Origin: Ehretia macrophylla
Taxonomy: Eukaryota; Streptophyta; Magnoliopsida; Boraginales; Ehretiaceae
Reading direction: 5' to 3'
Assembly (NCBI GenBank): GCA_037974665.1
Contig: CM075768.1
Span: forward strand, 3,994,501 to 4,058,500
DNA length: 64,000 nucleotides
A model generated the notes under the pieces. That model was not told where the DNA came from and did not search any database. It was given only the letters and a program-made list of their open reading frames with translations. The stretch's first letter is position 1; each line of letters starts with the position of its first letter. Below, in pieces: positions 12,430-25,038 of this stretch. The position numbers were made by a program, and so were the translations under genes.

Positions 12430-13693
12430 TATATAATAAAATACTTTTTCATATTCTAATCTCTATTAGAATAATGTCATTGAAACAACTTTTCAATATT
12501 TGCAGTTTGGCCCCAAAAGTTTTGGTAATTACAATTTGACCCTAAAACTTTGCAAACTCACACTTTTGGCCCAAATGTTAACATAAATGACTCTTAACAC
12601 CTTAAAGTCACCAACCACATTATACGAGCTTCCAGCGAACTTATTCTTGAGGCTTATAAGTGTGTGACCTTTTAGATTCATAATCGCATATCGATGAGGG
12701 ATCGATAAACCTCCTTATCTATTTTGGAAATATTTACGCCATTTCCCGAAATACCCTCATGTTCATGAGTGACGTACTAGCAAGAAACGTACCATGAAAA
12801 TGTATACAATAATGAAGACACTGTCTTTCATGAATCTATTTACCGCCGAGAATTAGCGTGCGGTCCGATCCTTCTATTAAAAATTTTTCGATCGGTAAAG
12901 GACCATGAAATGGTAAGTCCACCTTCGATTCTACTAATAGATCTAAAGCGGTGAAATGAGAGATGACTTCCATGGAAAAATTTCTTTCCATCATTTCATA
13001 CTCGCCTTGGCCAAGGACTTCCTCGTTTAACGACCAATCTTAGATATCATAGGACATCGCCTCACGCCGGAGGTTAACAGGTCCTGTCTTGACAATTACC
13101 TTTCAGTCTATACCATAAAACTAAAATGCAAAAGGCCGTAACCTACCTTATAGAAGACAAGTATTGTCCAAACGCAATATTTAGCCCCTGATATAACCGG
13201 CAACCGTAATTTCTCAAGTCTGAAGATTAGTTTGCACAATTCCCAACTAACTAGTAAATTATTAACCTAAAACCATGTAGTTCACTATTTATTGTTACAT
13301 TCAATGATTCGTACACTGATAATCACTCATATGTATATTAATCCACATCACCATATTGTTATGGTACTTCGCATACCACCCTTTATTATTAATATCACTA
13401 TGTTAATCAAAGGTAATAACATAAGATACCCCTTACTCGATTATTCTTGTCTCGGTCGAACAATCTGAAGGGCTATAAATCGTTTCTTAATGTTTATCAT
13501 ATCGAAGAAAAACAACGAAGTATTCTAAACTCCTTTAGAATGTATTTTTCTTCTCAAATAAGCATTAGGGACATGTTTATACATAGAGGATAATATAAAC
13601 ATCCAAAACATTATTGTGTATGAAGCACACATATATTATTATTAAACCCTAATTAGGTCATCTTATCTATAGCATTAGGGCATATCCCTAACA
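11262..13693 (-). repeat. 5' LTR of copia I
   Basis: Bounded on the plus strand by TGAAAGTGACATGG next to the primer site and GGGCATATCCCTAACA at 13693. The end matches the J LTR end (TATAGCATTAGGGCATATCTCTAATA). The two LTRs are related over much of their length but clearly diverged. It holds (TA)n runs near 11477-11502 and 12391-12433 and an (AG)n run near 12000. ATTCC at 13694-13698 is one likely copy of the target-site duplication; the partner is outside the window. No gene seen. Confidence 0.78.
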
Positions 13694-14619
13694 ATTCCAA
13701 CTCAAACCACTCCCTAATCAACTCTCTTAACATACACATAATAGCAATGAAGCAATCCTATCCCCCAAAATCAACAAGCGCACACACAAAAATAGCAACA
13801 CAATCTCTTTGAACCTTTACCAAAGTTTACCATCAATAGATTCCTCAACCATCTTCTCTAGCTCAAATGGTATGCATTTCTCACTCATAAGTAACTACCA
13901 GACATGTTGAAAAGCACGATTAAACTTTATATGACACTATAGTGTAATCTTGCACCTTAGGTGTTCAATACAACTCAACTATACGAGATACGTTCACAAA
14001 TACCATAATCAAGCTCAATATGTATACAAAGGACACATAGCATGCTTATATGACTTTACAAAACTTTTAGAAAACTCCTCTCACCTCAAATCTTGAAATT
14101 GAAGACAACAAATCCAAGAAAAGTCTTGAAGATAACTATAAGATGCAAGAAATAACTTGGAATACTTTGGAAATAGCTTGAAATCCTTCTTCTTCTTCTT
14201 CTTATTCTTCATTCCTTCTCTTTTCTCTCTTCTTTTTCTCCTTTATCTCTTGGCCATGTGGTGTTGTGTGTGTGAGTGTGTGATCCGGTGTGTGTGTGTG
14301 TGTGTGTAGAGTTGTGTTTTGTTTTGTTTAGTTAGGTGAGATATTATCTAGCAAAGCCCAATTACCAATTTGCCCTTCTAACTTAATGCTTATTTCTAGT
14401 TTGCCATCTAGTTCTAGTACAATGGTATTAGTTAGCTAATGTAACGTGGAGTAAATTAATTAATGCCTATGATACCTAAAATACTCAAATGCACATCAAA
14501 CGATGCAAATGCACGTAAAACAAGGAAAATTCACGTAAAACAATGTAAAATCACATAAAATGATTTAATTATACATTATATGATCTAAATGCATGTGAGG
14601 ACTAGTATCGGGCCTTACA
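13694..14619 (-). repeat. Gypsy G 3' LTR, partial
   Basis: Ends GGGCCTTACA at 14619, directly before the reverse complement of the purine-rich tract. Its first bases match 42824 onward in the other G LTR. It contains a donor-like GAG|GTGAGAG on the minus strand at about 14087-14079, a (TTC)n run near 14190-14215 and a (TG)n run near 14282-14307. The other part of this LTR lies beyond copia I, left of the window. No gene seen. Confidence 0.78.
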
Positions 14620-17304
14620 TCCTACCCCCCTTAAAAGAATTTCGTCCTCAAAATTTTCTTCTCACCTCTTAAACAATTCCGGGTATTTTTGTTCTATTTG
14701 ATCCCATCTCTCCCAAGTTGCCTCTTTGATCCCATGATTATTCCAATGTACCTTCACCATGGGTATGCTCTTGTGGCATAACTCCCGATCCTACTTATTT
14801 GGGATCTACACAGGTTTCTCTTCATAAGACAAATTCACCCCAAGTTGTAATAGTTCCGGCTCCAAAATGTGTGACGAATCAAGATGATACTTCTTTAGCA
14901 TTGAGACATGAAACACCTTGTGAATGTTGGAGACGTTCGGAGGTAGATCCAACCGGTAGGCCAACTTGCCAACTTTACCCAAAATTTCAAATGGACCCAC
15001 ATATCTCGTGCTCAATTTCCCACATTTGCCATGTCTAATCAATCCCTTTCGAGGTGAAAACTTCAAATTCTAAGTCTCGTCTTCATTTATCTGCATAACT
15101 TTTCTGTCTACTCTAGGCCGTGAGCATTCTTTTTCAAATTAATTGTACATTCTCAATTTTCTCCATCAACTTCGGCAATAATGTAAGATATATGGCTTTT
15201 ATTTCACCGACCTTATCCCAATATAAAGGGGACCTACACTTTCGTCCATATAATGCCTTGTATGGTGCCATACCAATTGTCGCTTGATAGTTGTTATTGT
15301 CGGCAAATTCCGCTAAAGACAAGTGATTCTCCTAACTACTTCTGAAGTCCAACACACATGCCCCCAACATGTCGACCAAGATCTAGATGGTCCTTTCGGA
15401 TTGCCCGTCTGTCTGAGGATGGTATGCCGTGCTGAAACTCAGTTTTGTCCCCAAGGCTACTTGTAATTTCTGCGAGAATCGAGATGTAAACCTAGGATCT
15501 ATGTCTGATACAATGCTAACTGGCACACCATGCAGTTTTACAATATTAGCCACATACAAATCGGCCAACTTCTCGAGGTCATCCCTTTTATGCATTGTAG
15601 TGAAGTGAGTTGTCTTTGTCAATTGATCTACAATGACCCAAACCGCATCACATCCCCAAAGCAACCTTGGTAACTCCATTACAAATTCCATGGTTACATG
15701 TTTCCACTTCCATTGCAGAATATCCAAAGGTTGTAAAAGCCCTACAGGTCTTTGATGTTCAGCCTTCATCTGCTGACATGTCAAGCATCGAGATACAAAC
15801 TCGGAAATCTCTCGCTTCATATTGTTCCACCAGTAGTATTACTTCAAATTTTGATACATATTTGTACCTCCTAGGTGAATTTTGTACCTAGAATTATGGG
15901 CTTCCTCAAGTACCTTCCTTTTCAACTTCAGATCACTAGGCACACAAACCCGATTCCTGAATCTCCATAATCCATCTTCATGTAATTTGAAATCCGGTTT
16001 TCCATCTTTAATTTTCTAGCACTGGGATCTTGTTGTTGAGCTTCTCGAATCTGAGTTATCAATGTTGGTTGCACCAACATATAAGCTGAAAAGAATACCC
16101 TATTATTTGTCAACTCCAGTCTCCACTGGCTTGTTTCCTTGAGCATTTCCCATTCTTTAATCTTCATCCTCGCCAAACTTTTCTTTTGGCTCAAAGCATC
16201 CGCTACAACATTTGTTTTCCCAGGCACATAATTGATTGTGCAATTGTAGTCATCCAGGAGCTCCATCTATCTCTTCTGTCTCATGTTAAACTCCTTATGA
16301 GAAAACAGATATCTCAAGCTCTTATGATCAGTGAATATTTCAAATTGACTTCACTGCAAGTAATGCCTCCATTCCTCAATGCAAAGACAATTGCCGCAAG
16401 CTTCAAGTCATGTGTAGGATAGTTCATCTCATAAGGCTTCAACTTCCGTGATGCATAGGCAATGACTTGGTTGTTTTGCATCAATACACATCCCAGTCCT
16501 TCTTTTAAAGAATCACTATAGATAATAAACCCTTGGCTTCCCTCTGGAAATGCTAGTATAGGAGCAGTTGTCAATCTTCTCTTCAACTCCTAAAAACTGC
16601 TCTCACATTTGTCATCCCACACAAAACTGGTCTTCTTTTGTGTGAGCTTGTGAGTGGCCCTACAATCTTTGAGAAGTCCTTCATAAATCTCCAGTAATAT
16701 CCTGCCAAGCCGAGAAAACTATGCATCTCAATAACATTCTCCAGCTTCTTCCATGATTGCACTACATCAATCTTCTTTGGTTCCACTACAATCCCTTCTT
16801 GAGAAATTACATGTCCCAAGAATGGCACATGTTTGAGCCAAAATTCATATTTGCTGAACATAACATATAATTGATGCTCCCGCAATTTCTGCAACACCAA
16901 ATACAAATGTCGCTCATGCTTCTTCTCGATTTTTGAGTACATCAATATATCGTCTGTAAATATCACCACAAACTGGTCCAAATATGGGTGAAATACCCTG
17001 TGCATCAAGTCTATAAAAGCGGTAGGAGCATTTGTTAGCCCAAATGACATCACAATGAATTCATAATGTCCGTACCTCGTTCTAAAGGCTGATTTATGAA
17101 CATCTTCCTTCCTGATACGAAGCTGGTAATATCCTGGCCTCAAGTCAAATTTGGAGTATACTTTGGCTCCTTGAAGTTGGTCAAACAATTCATTGATCAG
17201 TGGCAAAGGGTATTTGTTTTTTACAGTCACATGATTCAACCCCCTATAATGGATGCACAACCTCAAGGTCTCGTCCTTCTTCTTCACAAATAAAACCGGT
17301 GTAT
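14620..17304 (-). pseudogene. Gypsy G pol remains
   Basis: Minus-strand remains of a chromovirus pol. From right to left there is reverse transcriptase (about 17290-16770; words such as [38 protein letters not shown]), RNase H (about 16560-16300; [18 protein letters not shown]), integrase zinc finger and core (about 15820-15240; [34 protein letters not shown]) and the tail linked to the chromodomain region (about 15060-14700; [18 protein letters not shown]). The complement of TCCTACCCCCCTT at 14620-14632 is the purine tract at the 3' LTR. Broken many times; solo LTR B splits it from the protease and gag part. Confidence 0.87.
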
Positions 17305-19766
17305 GTGAGACCCCATATTTTGCTTTATCTCGATTTGGGTGTTTTACCTCGTTTTACGTGAGTTGACCTATTTATGTACTATATGACTTAGAATGTGATA
17401 ATTATATGATTAATACTCCTAATACATGCTAAGTGTGCATTCATGAAATTTTCATCAAAAACGGAATCAGAAATTTTATCGTCAGTTTTGGTGAATATTA
17501 TTTTTGAACACCTGTCCGCTAAAAATTTTACAGGGGTATTTTAATCATTTTAAAACCTAGTCCTCGAGTATTAATAGACCCGTGTTTGATTAAAACGGAT
17601 TTGGAAGCGGTTTTGGAATTTTAAAGATTTTTACACTTTCTTTTACAAGAAAATGAGTTTTAAGCCGATTCAAGTGAAACTATTTTAATGTAACCTTCTT
17701 TGTCACCTAAAATATAATGTCTAGAATTAATTTAAGTGTTAATTTAATAGTTGAGCAAGAAATACTCAAGAAATGAATTAAAAGACTAGAAAAATAATTA
17801 AAGGACTAAATAAACTAACATTGACCATTTTAATAAGTTTGACCTTTAGCTTATATGCATCAACACACACTAAACACAACACAAAACACACTCATCAACA
17901 CACACAAAGGGCCGAGAGTTTCAAGGGAGAAAAGAGAAAGAAATTTCAAAGGTTTTCAAAGCAATTTTTCATAGAAAAACCTAGTTTTTGTCCGTTGAAT
18001 TTCGTGCCGAGTTAGATTCCGCTTGTTGGGCACGCATTGCACCCATATCTAGGCTTATATCGCATCAAAGGTGAGAGAAAAATTCTAGATCTCAAAACTC
18101 ATTTTTTATGTTTTTGCTCATAACTGCATTTTGAACCATTAGAATGTTAATTTGAAGTTATATTATTGATCAGTGCATGCTAGGGATCGTTTATGTGTAT
18201 TACTACAAGATTTGAGCCATTGTAGCGAAATTATTTATTTTCGGGTATTTAAAGTTGATAGATTGGCAATTTGAGGATTATCTTGAGTTGTTGTGGTTGG
18301 AATCGATTGCCGTCAATTTCTAAAAGTTTGTTAATTATGTGGTAACGCCGTTATAATGCCCAATTTTCAATTGCGATGTTTGGGTGAAAATCCAAAAATT
18401 TCAGCCTAGGTGCATTGAGATTTTAGGGTTGTTGGGCTTGATTTTGATGTGTCTTGGTTGGTTTCCGAGAGGGCTAATGTAGTTGATTGAATGGGTGAGT
18501 GTTTGAAACTGATTTGGAGTTGTTTGGATTAGTAGAATGTAAGATATGATTATTTGAAGTTTAGGTTGTCTTTCTTTAAATTGTTGAATTGAGCCTTTAG
18601 ATGATTGGGTGGTGTTTGAGTGATTGAATTGTGAGTTGTTGATGGTTAGATTAGGGTTAGATTACGTGTTTAATGCATGTTAAGTTGGATGGCCTACTTT
18701 GTCATCTAACTTAGTTATTTGTTGTTTAATTGATTACTTAATGTTATATTGATGATTGATTATTGATGATTATTGATTGATGATTGATGAACCGGGAGAT
18801 AGGCAGTTCTGCTAGACTGTCTTCCTATGAATGATGTTTATTATTATTGTTGAGTCTTGGTATATGTGTGCCACCTCTTGGGCAGCGTCGGGCTGTCGGG
18901 TTGATAACGGCATGACTACCAGAGACTACCTCCAGCTCGCATGACGGAGGTGTCATGGAGGGAGAGGCTAGTGAGGTACCTCGGGTGCGTGAGTAATGGG
19001 GAGTTATAAGAAGAATGGTTGAGATCGTGATGGCGTATGGAGCTACACCAAATTGAGTATCCTTTATTGATTGGTCATTATAGTTATGTGTTTATATTGT
19101 ATTGATGTTTATTTGTGTGTTTACTTGCTCAAAGGATCATTTCCAAGGAGCATAGTAAATACTGTTAGAGATCTATCGGATCCTCGCTGAGCTTGTTTTA
19201 TATAAGCTCACTCTCTATTATTGCATGCATACAGGTGTCCTTGAGCAAGATTACGGGTACGTGCCTCCAAAAGAGGATAATGTGCTGTATGTGGACGAGT
19301 CCTATCTGCCAGAGTCTTGTCCTTGATGATTGAGATGTTGTATTCTCTATTATCTTGTATATTAAACTAGTTGTCTTTTATTTTTTCTCGTAATTTATGA
19401 TGTATAAGTTGTAGTAAAGATAATGAACTAAATGGTGCTAACTTAGTAGTCTTTCTTTTGTTATGATCTAGGTTGCTAAGTTGGTTTATAATCTATTTTG
19501 ATATGTATGTTAAAGCTAAGGTATTATGTTGGAACGGAGGCGTATAACTATGAATGGATCGTCTAAGAATGATTGTTGTATAATATGGTTATGTTGTATG
19601 TTGTTAATGGTATTGAGGAATTGATTGTCATCTGGTTGAGGAGTTTGATTGTGTGATGTTTTGAGAGGTTGGTTTAGAGCCTCGGTGTCTTAATTATTGT
19701 CGTTATACTGCCAAAATTCCGTTGCGTCCTGACTGACTGTAGGTGGGGTCGAGTTGGGGCGTGACA
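17305..19766 (+). repeat. Solo LTR B (A/E gypsy family)
   Basis: A single complete LTR (TGTGAGACCCC ... GGGGCGTGACA, 2462 bp) flanked by a perfect GTGTA duplication (17300-17304 and 19767-19771), with no internal region or second LTR. This is the usual outcome of recombination between the two LTRs of one element. It inserted in the reverse transcriptase region of G. Landmarks: TATA-like TTATATG near 17850, donor-like AAAG|GTGAGAG at 18071, GC-rich module about 18866-19062, acceptor-like CAG ending 19234, short frame 19235-19326. Confidence 0.93.
19235..19326 (+). other. Conserved short frame in solo LTR B
   Basis: After ATACAG the frame in phase from 19237 reads LEQDYGYVPPKEDNVLY and ends DESYLPESCP then TGA (19324-19326). 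Phase and length are the same as in A and H. Confidence 0.55.
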
Positions 19767-19771
19767 GTGTA

Positions 19772-21910
19772 CCCCATGGAGACAAACTAGGTTGTATGAA
19801 CCCCTTCTCCAACAAACCTTGCAGTTGAATCTTTAACTCTTGTAATTCGGTTGAAGCCATACAGTATGGAGCTTTAGAGATTGGTTACGTACTGGGTAGC
19901 ACTTCAATCACAAACTCAATCTCCCCTTAAGGTGGCAATCCCGGCAACTCCTCCGAGAATACATCAACATACTCTTTAACCACTGGCACCTCAGCTAGCT
20001 TGTTTTGATCTGTTGGCTTGTTGATTAGATAACCCAAATATCCACTACAACCTTTTCTCATCATCTTCACAGCCTTGATTGAGGATACCACATCATTTTC
20101 TAGCAAGTCACATTTTCTCTTCACTCTAATCATAGGTTTTCCCGGTACCCTGAACTTCACAACTTTTGTTCGGCAAACCAGATGTGCATAATTTCTAGCC
20201 AACCAATTTATTCCCAAGATAACATCATTAGTCTTGGAAAGTTACTACGAGTTTAGCCAAGAATTCCCGATATTTTATGCGAATCTTGTAAGCTTTATAA
20301 CCAAACTAAGAAACATACTTAGTACCCATTTAAGTGCTAACTTCTACATGACATGGCAATGGTTCAATTTGTATCTTAATGCAATACACACATTGAGGAA
20401 AAATAAATGAATGCGTGGCTCCAAAATCAATAAGCACCTTAACCAACTGATTTAGGATCAAGAAGGTACCTTCAACAACAACAACAAACTCTGGAAGCTC
20501 TTCTTGATCAACAGCATAAACCCAGGCATGTACCCTCTGCGTCGGGACATTGCCCGCAAACTGATTTTGTGCACCTTTATTATGCCATTTTGGGCACTCT
20601 CTAGTTAAATGTTGATCACTCCCACAACCCAAGCACTTACCCGATTTCTTCCAACACTGGGCCTCAGTGTGCCCCTCCTGTTACAATAATTACAAATTAT
20701 ACTCCGAGATGTAGTTACACTACTTGATGAACCAGTAACTGATTGGGCAACTGAAGCACTAGGTTGTGGTCCAGTGGTAGCTAGTCTCACTTGACTCTGG
20801 GCTTGACTTTGAGTCAAATAAGATCTCTGCGGTACCTGAGAAAGTAGGGGCCTATTGTTAATTTGACTCAGCCCACCTCGGGTATCTAACTTCCTATTTT
20901 CAACCCGTGTCGCCCCATCAATCATATCGGCATATGTGGTGAAACAAAGTACAGCTAGGAAGTCTTGAATCTCAGACCTTAATCCCTGGACAAATTTTAT
21001 TAATCCTTCTACGTTCTGTATGGACCAACTAAGGAAGGTAGTGAGAGAGCCTATTGAAACAGGCTTCATACTGCACCACTAATATGCAACCCTGTCTCAA
21101 TATTAAAAATTCTTCTTCTTTCCTCTCTCGGGCCACATCCGAGATGTAATTCTTCTTGAAAGATCTTACAAAGTTAGCCCATGTAATAGGTGTATGTTGT
21201 TGCTCCCATTGAAGCTTTTCTATGCGCTACCATTGTTTTGCATCTCCCTCTAACAAGAACACCGCAAACAACACCTTATTTTCCTCTATATAATCAAGGG
21301 CAGCGTATATTTTCTCAACGTTCGCAAGCCAAGACTCTGCTTTTTCATAATCGGGCTCTCCTTGGAATCTAGGAGGTCTGTAGCTCAAGAAATCCCTTAA
21401 AGTTCCATTCCTATTTCCTCCATTTCCTCCGGTGTTACGGTTCGCTCCATTATTGTTATAGTTACCTACACCTCATGTGGCTTGTTGCTCCATAACTCGA
21501 CTCATGCGGTCAATGGCAGTTGCCATCATATTGAACATTTCCATTCCTGGGTTAACTTGATCAGAATGATCTATTCCATAAGCCCCTGTGTTCCTGTGTG
21601 TACTAGGTCATGCCATCAACAGGTGTAGACACCACTCACGGTTATATGACATGTATGCATTATATGAGACATGAACATGTGCACCACTAATACTCCTAAC
21701 ATGCATGTCACATGATTATATCTAACACATAAATTCCACATAAACAAAAGTAATTACAACACGTAGCACATATAGTTCACACATGGACTCATAAGTCTCA
21801 TAAACATACACAAGCAATTAGAACATCTCCAAACTAGGGCATCTACCCACGAACCCTAGTTCAAAACTCGGTCTATGCTAACAATGGCTAGCTCTGATAC
21901 CACTTAAAGG
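19772..21910 (-). pseudogene. Gypsy G gag and protease remains with primer site
   Basis: Minus-strand continuation of G beyond solo LTR B. It includes the pre-RT linker (words YLGYLINKPTDQNKLAEVP and EELPGLPP, as in E), protease (IDFGATHSFI-like near 20400-20440), a CCHC-type region (GCGSDQHLTRECPKW near 20590-20635) and gag (about 20700-21610). The primer site is the complement of AGCTCTGATACCA at 21890-21902, matching initiator tRNA-Met, just before the 5' LTR. Broken many times. Confidence 0.85.
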
Positions 21911-22304
21911 TGTTACGCCCTGACCCCAACCTATCTCTAGGAAAAGGCCGAAATGTGACGTGTCAATATCTTACCACCTGTAAGATCATCAAATAATAAC
22001 TTAACATTCTTTAATATACCCAAAGAAAAATCAAAAGTTTGCCAAAGTCCTTGGCGTTTCAAGATTCCATCAACCTATTTATGTACAAGACCTAGATCCA
22101 TCAAACTATACATGAGATAAACCTATTCAACATTCTCTAGGCTCAAAAGGATAGCCTATTAAGTTAGTTACATCCCCCGATTATCCAAAAGAATAGTTAC
22201 AAGTCATAAAAATACTTAATCAATTCTAATACAATAGCAAGAACGTCCCTAACAACAAACATGAATCACGTCAGGCAGAAATTTGTTTCATCACATAATG
22301 TAGC
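21911..22304 (-). repeat. Gypsy G 5' LTR, part 1
   Basis: Begins TGTTACGCCCTGACCCC, the inner end of the minus-strand 5' LTR, immediately after the primer site. It is cut at 22304 by copia J and resumes at 41795. GTAGC at 22300-22304 is the likely left copy of J's target-site duplication. No gene seen. Confidence 0.8.
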
Positions 22305-24368
22305 TGAAGGGCGCATAGAGGCGTCAGCTTCATAATAAAGGCGCAAAAGGCGTCAGCTTCAAAATGAAGGTGCAAAAGGTGTCAGCTTCAAAAGCGGGAG
22401 TGCAGTGGGATCGTCTCGAGATATGTAAATAACAAAAATATGCAAGCGCAGCGAAAATAATAACAATTAAAATTTGCATGTAAACAAGTTTGTATTTACA
22501 TAAACTCAAGAGTAAATCCGTAACTAGTACATTAAAAAAAAATACATAAGAAGTATATACAATTATATACATATGTATTTAAATCAAAATTCAAGAATAC
22601 CTCGCATGGAAAACTCAGATGTGAACACTTGAAGAAGATCTTGACTCGGACAAAGCTCCTTCGCACGTGCAAAGGTCCTAGTCGGTCCACGGGTATCCAA
22701 AAGCAAATAACAACTTAACTAATTGTAGTGCTAGCTTAGTTAAGTCCAAGAGCTTAGTAAATTAAGAGTTAAAAACTTAGAAGCAAAAGTTTCCTATCTC
22801 TACTAGACTTGGCCGAAAACACCAAGAGAAAAGAGAGAACAATAAGCTTCTAAAAGAGAGAGAATTTCAGCCATAAGGTGCAAACAAGAATGAAGAACTT
22901 GTCTTGCTATTTATAGATGCATGAACAAGCTCATCTAATGCCAAGTGGCATGATCAAGAAGCCAAGTGTCCTAATCCTATGCATGGCCGGCCAAAGGGGG
23001 GCGAATTGGACAATTTTTGCTTGCAACTTGTTGTTTGTCTTTTTGTGCAAGTTGTCTTTTCTCCTTTCGTGTTTCGTCTTTTAATGCTTGTCTTTTTGTG
23101 CAACTTGTTGTTTGTCTTTTAGTGAAGACAAACATTAATTATTCCTAAACCCTTTTAGAATAATTAATTGCAGATTGACCCCTCAATCTATTTGCACTAA
23201 AGCCCTAATATTTTTCAATATTTGTACTTTGACCCCAAAACTTTCAAAAATTATAATTTTGTCCCACTTAACCGGTAATGTCCAAAATCACACCGTTAAC
23301 ACTTTAACGTGTTTTCAACTCAATACCAAGCTCAGAAATGCTTTATTCATGATACCCTAAGTGTGTGACTTTCTAGGTTCATGACCGTACAACGATAATG
23401 ATTGATTCCGAAAATGTCTCCGTCATTTTCTGGAATACCTTCATGTTCATGAGTGACGTGCTAGCAACGAACGTATCATGACAATATGTACAGTAATGAA
23501 GTCAAATTCCAACGAACCTATTTATAGTCGCAAATTAGCATGTAGTCTGATCCTTTTGTTAAAATTTCTCGATCGTTGTGGGGACCATGAAATGATTTAG
23601 TTCGCTATACGATTCTATGCGTAGATCTAATTTGGTGGAATGAGAGATGACATCTATGGAAAAATACATTTCCATCGTTCAGCTACCCCGGCCGAGGATT
23701 TCTCATTTCAGACGACGGACACTAGATCGCATAGGACATCACCTCACTGTCGGAGGTTAACATATCATATCTTGACAATTACCTATCGAACTCATATCAC
23801 AAGACTAAACTGTAATAGGTCGTATCTCACCTTCAAAGAAGGCGAGCATTGTCCAAACGCAAGATTTAGCCCCTGATATAGCCGGCAACCATAATTTCTC
23901 AAGTCAAAGGATTAATTTGCACAATTTGTAACGAATGACAAACTATTAATCCAAAGTCATGTAGTTTCATCATTCCGGTCATATTCAATGGTCCGTTCAA
24001 CCAACGATCATTCATGTGTGAGTTAATCGCATCCCTATGCTGTTGTAGCTCAACGGTCGCTACCCTTTATCATTAACATCTCTATGTTAATCAAAGGTAA
24101 ACTACATATGATAGTTCGTACTTGATTATTCTAGTCATGGTCGAATAATCTAAGGACTATGAATGTTTTGAATGTTTATCATGTCGAAGAAACATGCCAT
24201 TGAATTCTCAACACCTTAAGAATATATTTCTTCTCCGAAAAACATTGAGGACATATTCATATAATTGAACGGAAAATATGAACATCCAATTAACATGTCA
24301 TTCAGATTTACATCAAAATTCCCTATATAGGTCATCTAACTATATAGCATTAGGGCATATCTCTAATA
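22305..24368 (-). repeat. 3' LTR of copia J
   Basis: Plus-strand ends are TGAAGGGCGCATAG and GGGCATATCTCTAATA. It matches 39720-41794 throughout. It includes the 29-bp tandem units at 22319-22405 and an imperfect T-rich repeat built on TTGTTTGTCTTTT near 23025-23130. AT-rich, no gene seen. Confidence 0.9.
22319..22405 (-). repeat. Three 29-bp tandem units at J LTR end
   Basis: Three imperfect copies starting AGGCGTCAGCTTCA. The first two contain a small inverted repeat of the type CTTCA-n-TGAAG. The same array is in the other LTR at 39733-39819, where it ends close to the primer site. Confidence 0.8.
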
Positions 24369-25038
24369 ATCTCCCACTTGCACTAATGCTATAGAATATA
24401 GCCTTTAGAGCATATCTACATGGTATCGCATCCCCATCTTTTCAAGATGACGTTTTAACTGCGATTGACTCATGGGCTTAGTAAGTGGGTCAGCTATATT
24501 CTCTAATGTAGGAAGTTTCTGCAAACTTATATCTTTTCAAGCAACTATCTCTCGAATTATATGGAAACGCCTTTCTATGTGTTTGGATTTCTGATGACAT
24601 CTAGGTTCCTTAGCTTGTGCAATAGCTCCATTGTTGTCGCAATACAGCGGTATCGGCAACCGATGGAAGGAACCACTTTTAGCACTAACAAGAACTTCCT
24701 CATCCAAACAGCTTCATTTGCTACATCAGATGCAACAATGTACTCGGCTTCTATAGTGGAGTCAGCAGTAACAGGATGCTTAGAACTCTTCCAACTTACT
24801 GCTCATCAATTACAAACAAACACAAATCCGGATGTAGACTTTATATCATCCGTATCAGATTGAAAATCTGAATCTATGTACCCATTTATCCGGAGTTCTC
24901 TTCCTCCATAAATCAGTGCAAGGTCCTTAGTCTTTCTCAAGTACTGAAGGATATGCTTCACTGCCATCCAGTGTTCTTTTCCTGGATCAGACTGATATCT
25001 GCTCACAAGGCTTACAACATACACAATATCAGGCCTCG
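24369..25038 (-). pseudogene. Copia J RNase H end of pol
   Basis: Minus-strand end of the copia polyprotein: the words SRYQSDPGKEHWMAVKHI and YLRKTKDLALIYGG at about 24890-25010 are typical of the copia RT-RNase H junction, followed by RNase H down to about 24560. The complement of ATCTCCCACTTG at 24369-24380 is the purine-rich tract at the 3' LTR. The upstream part of pol lies beyond gypsy C at 35071. CCTCG at 25034-25038 is C's left target-site duplication. Confidence 0.85.

Larger units (their letters stand above)
1..13693 (-). mobile_element. Copia element I, right-hand part, interrupted by A
   Basis: Minus-strand Ty1/copia retrotransposon whose 5' LTR, primer site, leader and first part of gag lie in the window; the rest continues left of base 1. 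The pieces are 1-111, 9099-11261 and 11262-13693, with gypsy element A inserted between the first two. The order on the minus strand (LTR, primer site complementary to initiator tRNA-Met, long leader, gag start near 9135) matches copia element J at 22305-41794, and the leader motifs also match J. It sits in the 3' LTR of gypsy element G: sequence from 13695 (TTCCAACTCAAACC) resumes the G LTR seen again at 42824. It cannot be judged whole because most of its coding part is outside the window. Confidence 0.8.

Noticed and set aside
22318-22405. Short spaced repeats that might suggest a CRISPR array
   Set aside because: They are head-to-tail 29-bp tandem units with no spacers, inside a copia LTR of a plant genome.
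22600-22625. Donor-like GAG|GTATTC on the minus strand in copia J LTR, with a similar word in the copia I LTR near 11560
   Set aside because: Only a short match in two related LTRs, with no paired acceptor or conserved frame that I could identify; too weak to call beside the gypsy case.
24561-24863. Plus-strand frame of about 100 residues
   Set aside because: Antisense shadow of the copia J RNase H region; the minus strand carries the recognisable protein words.
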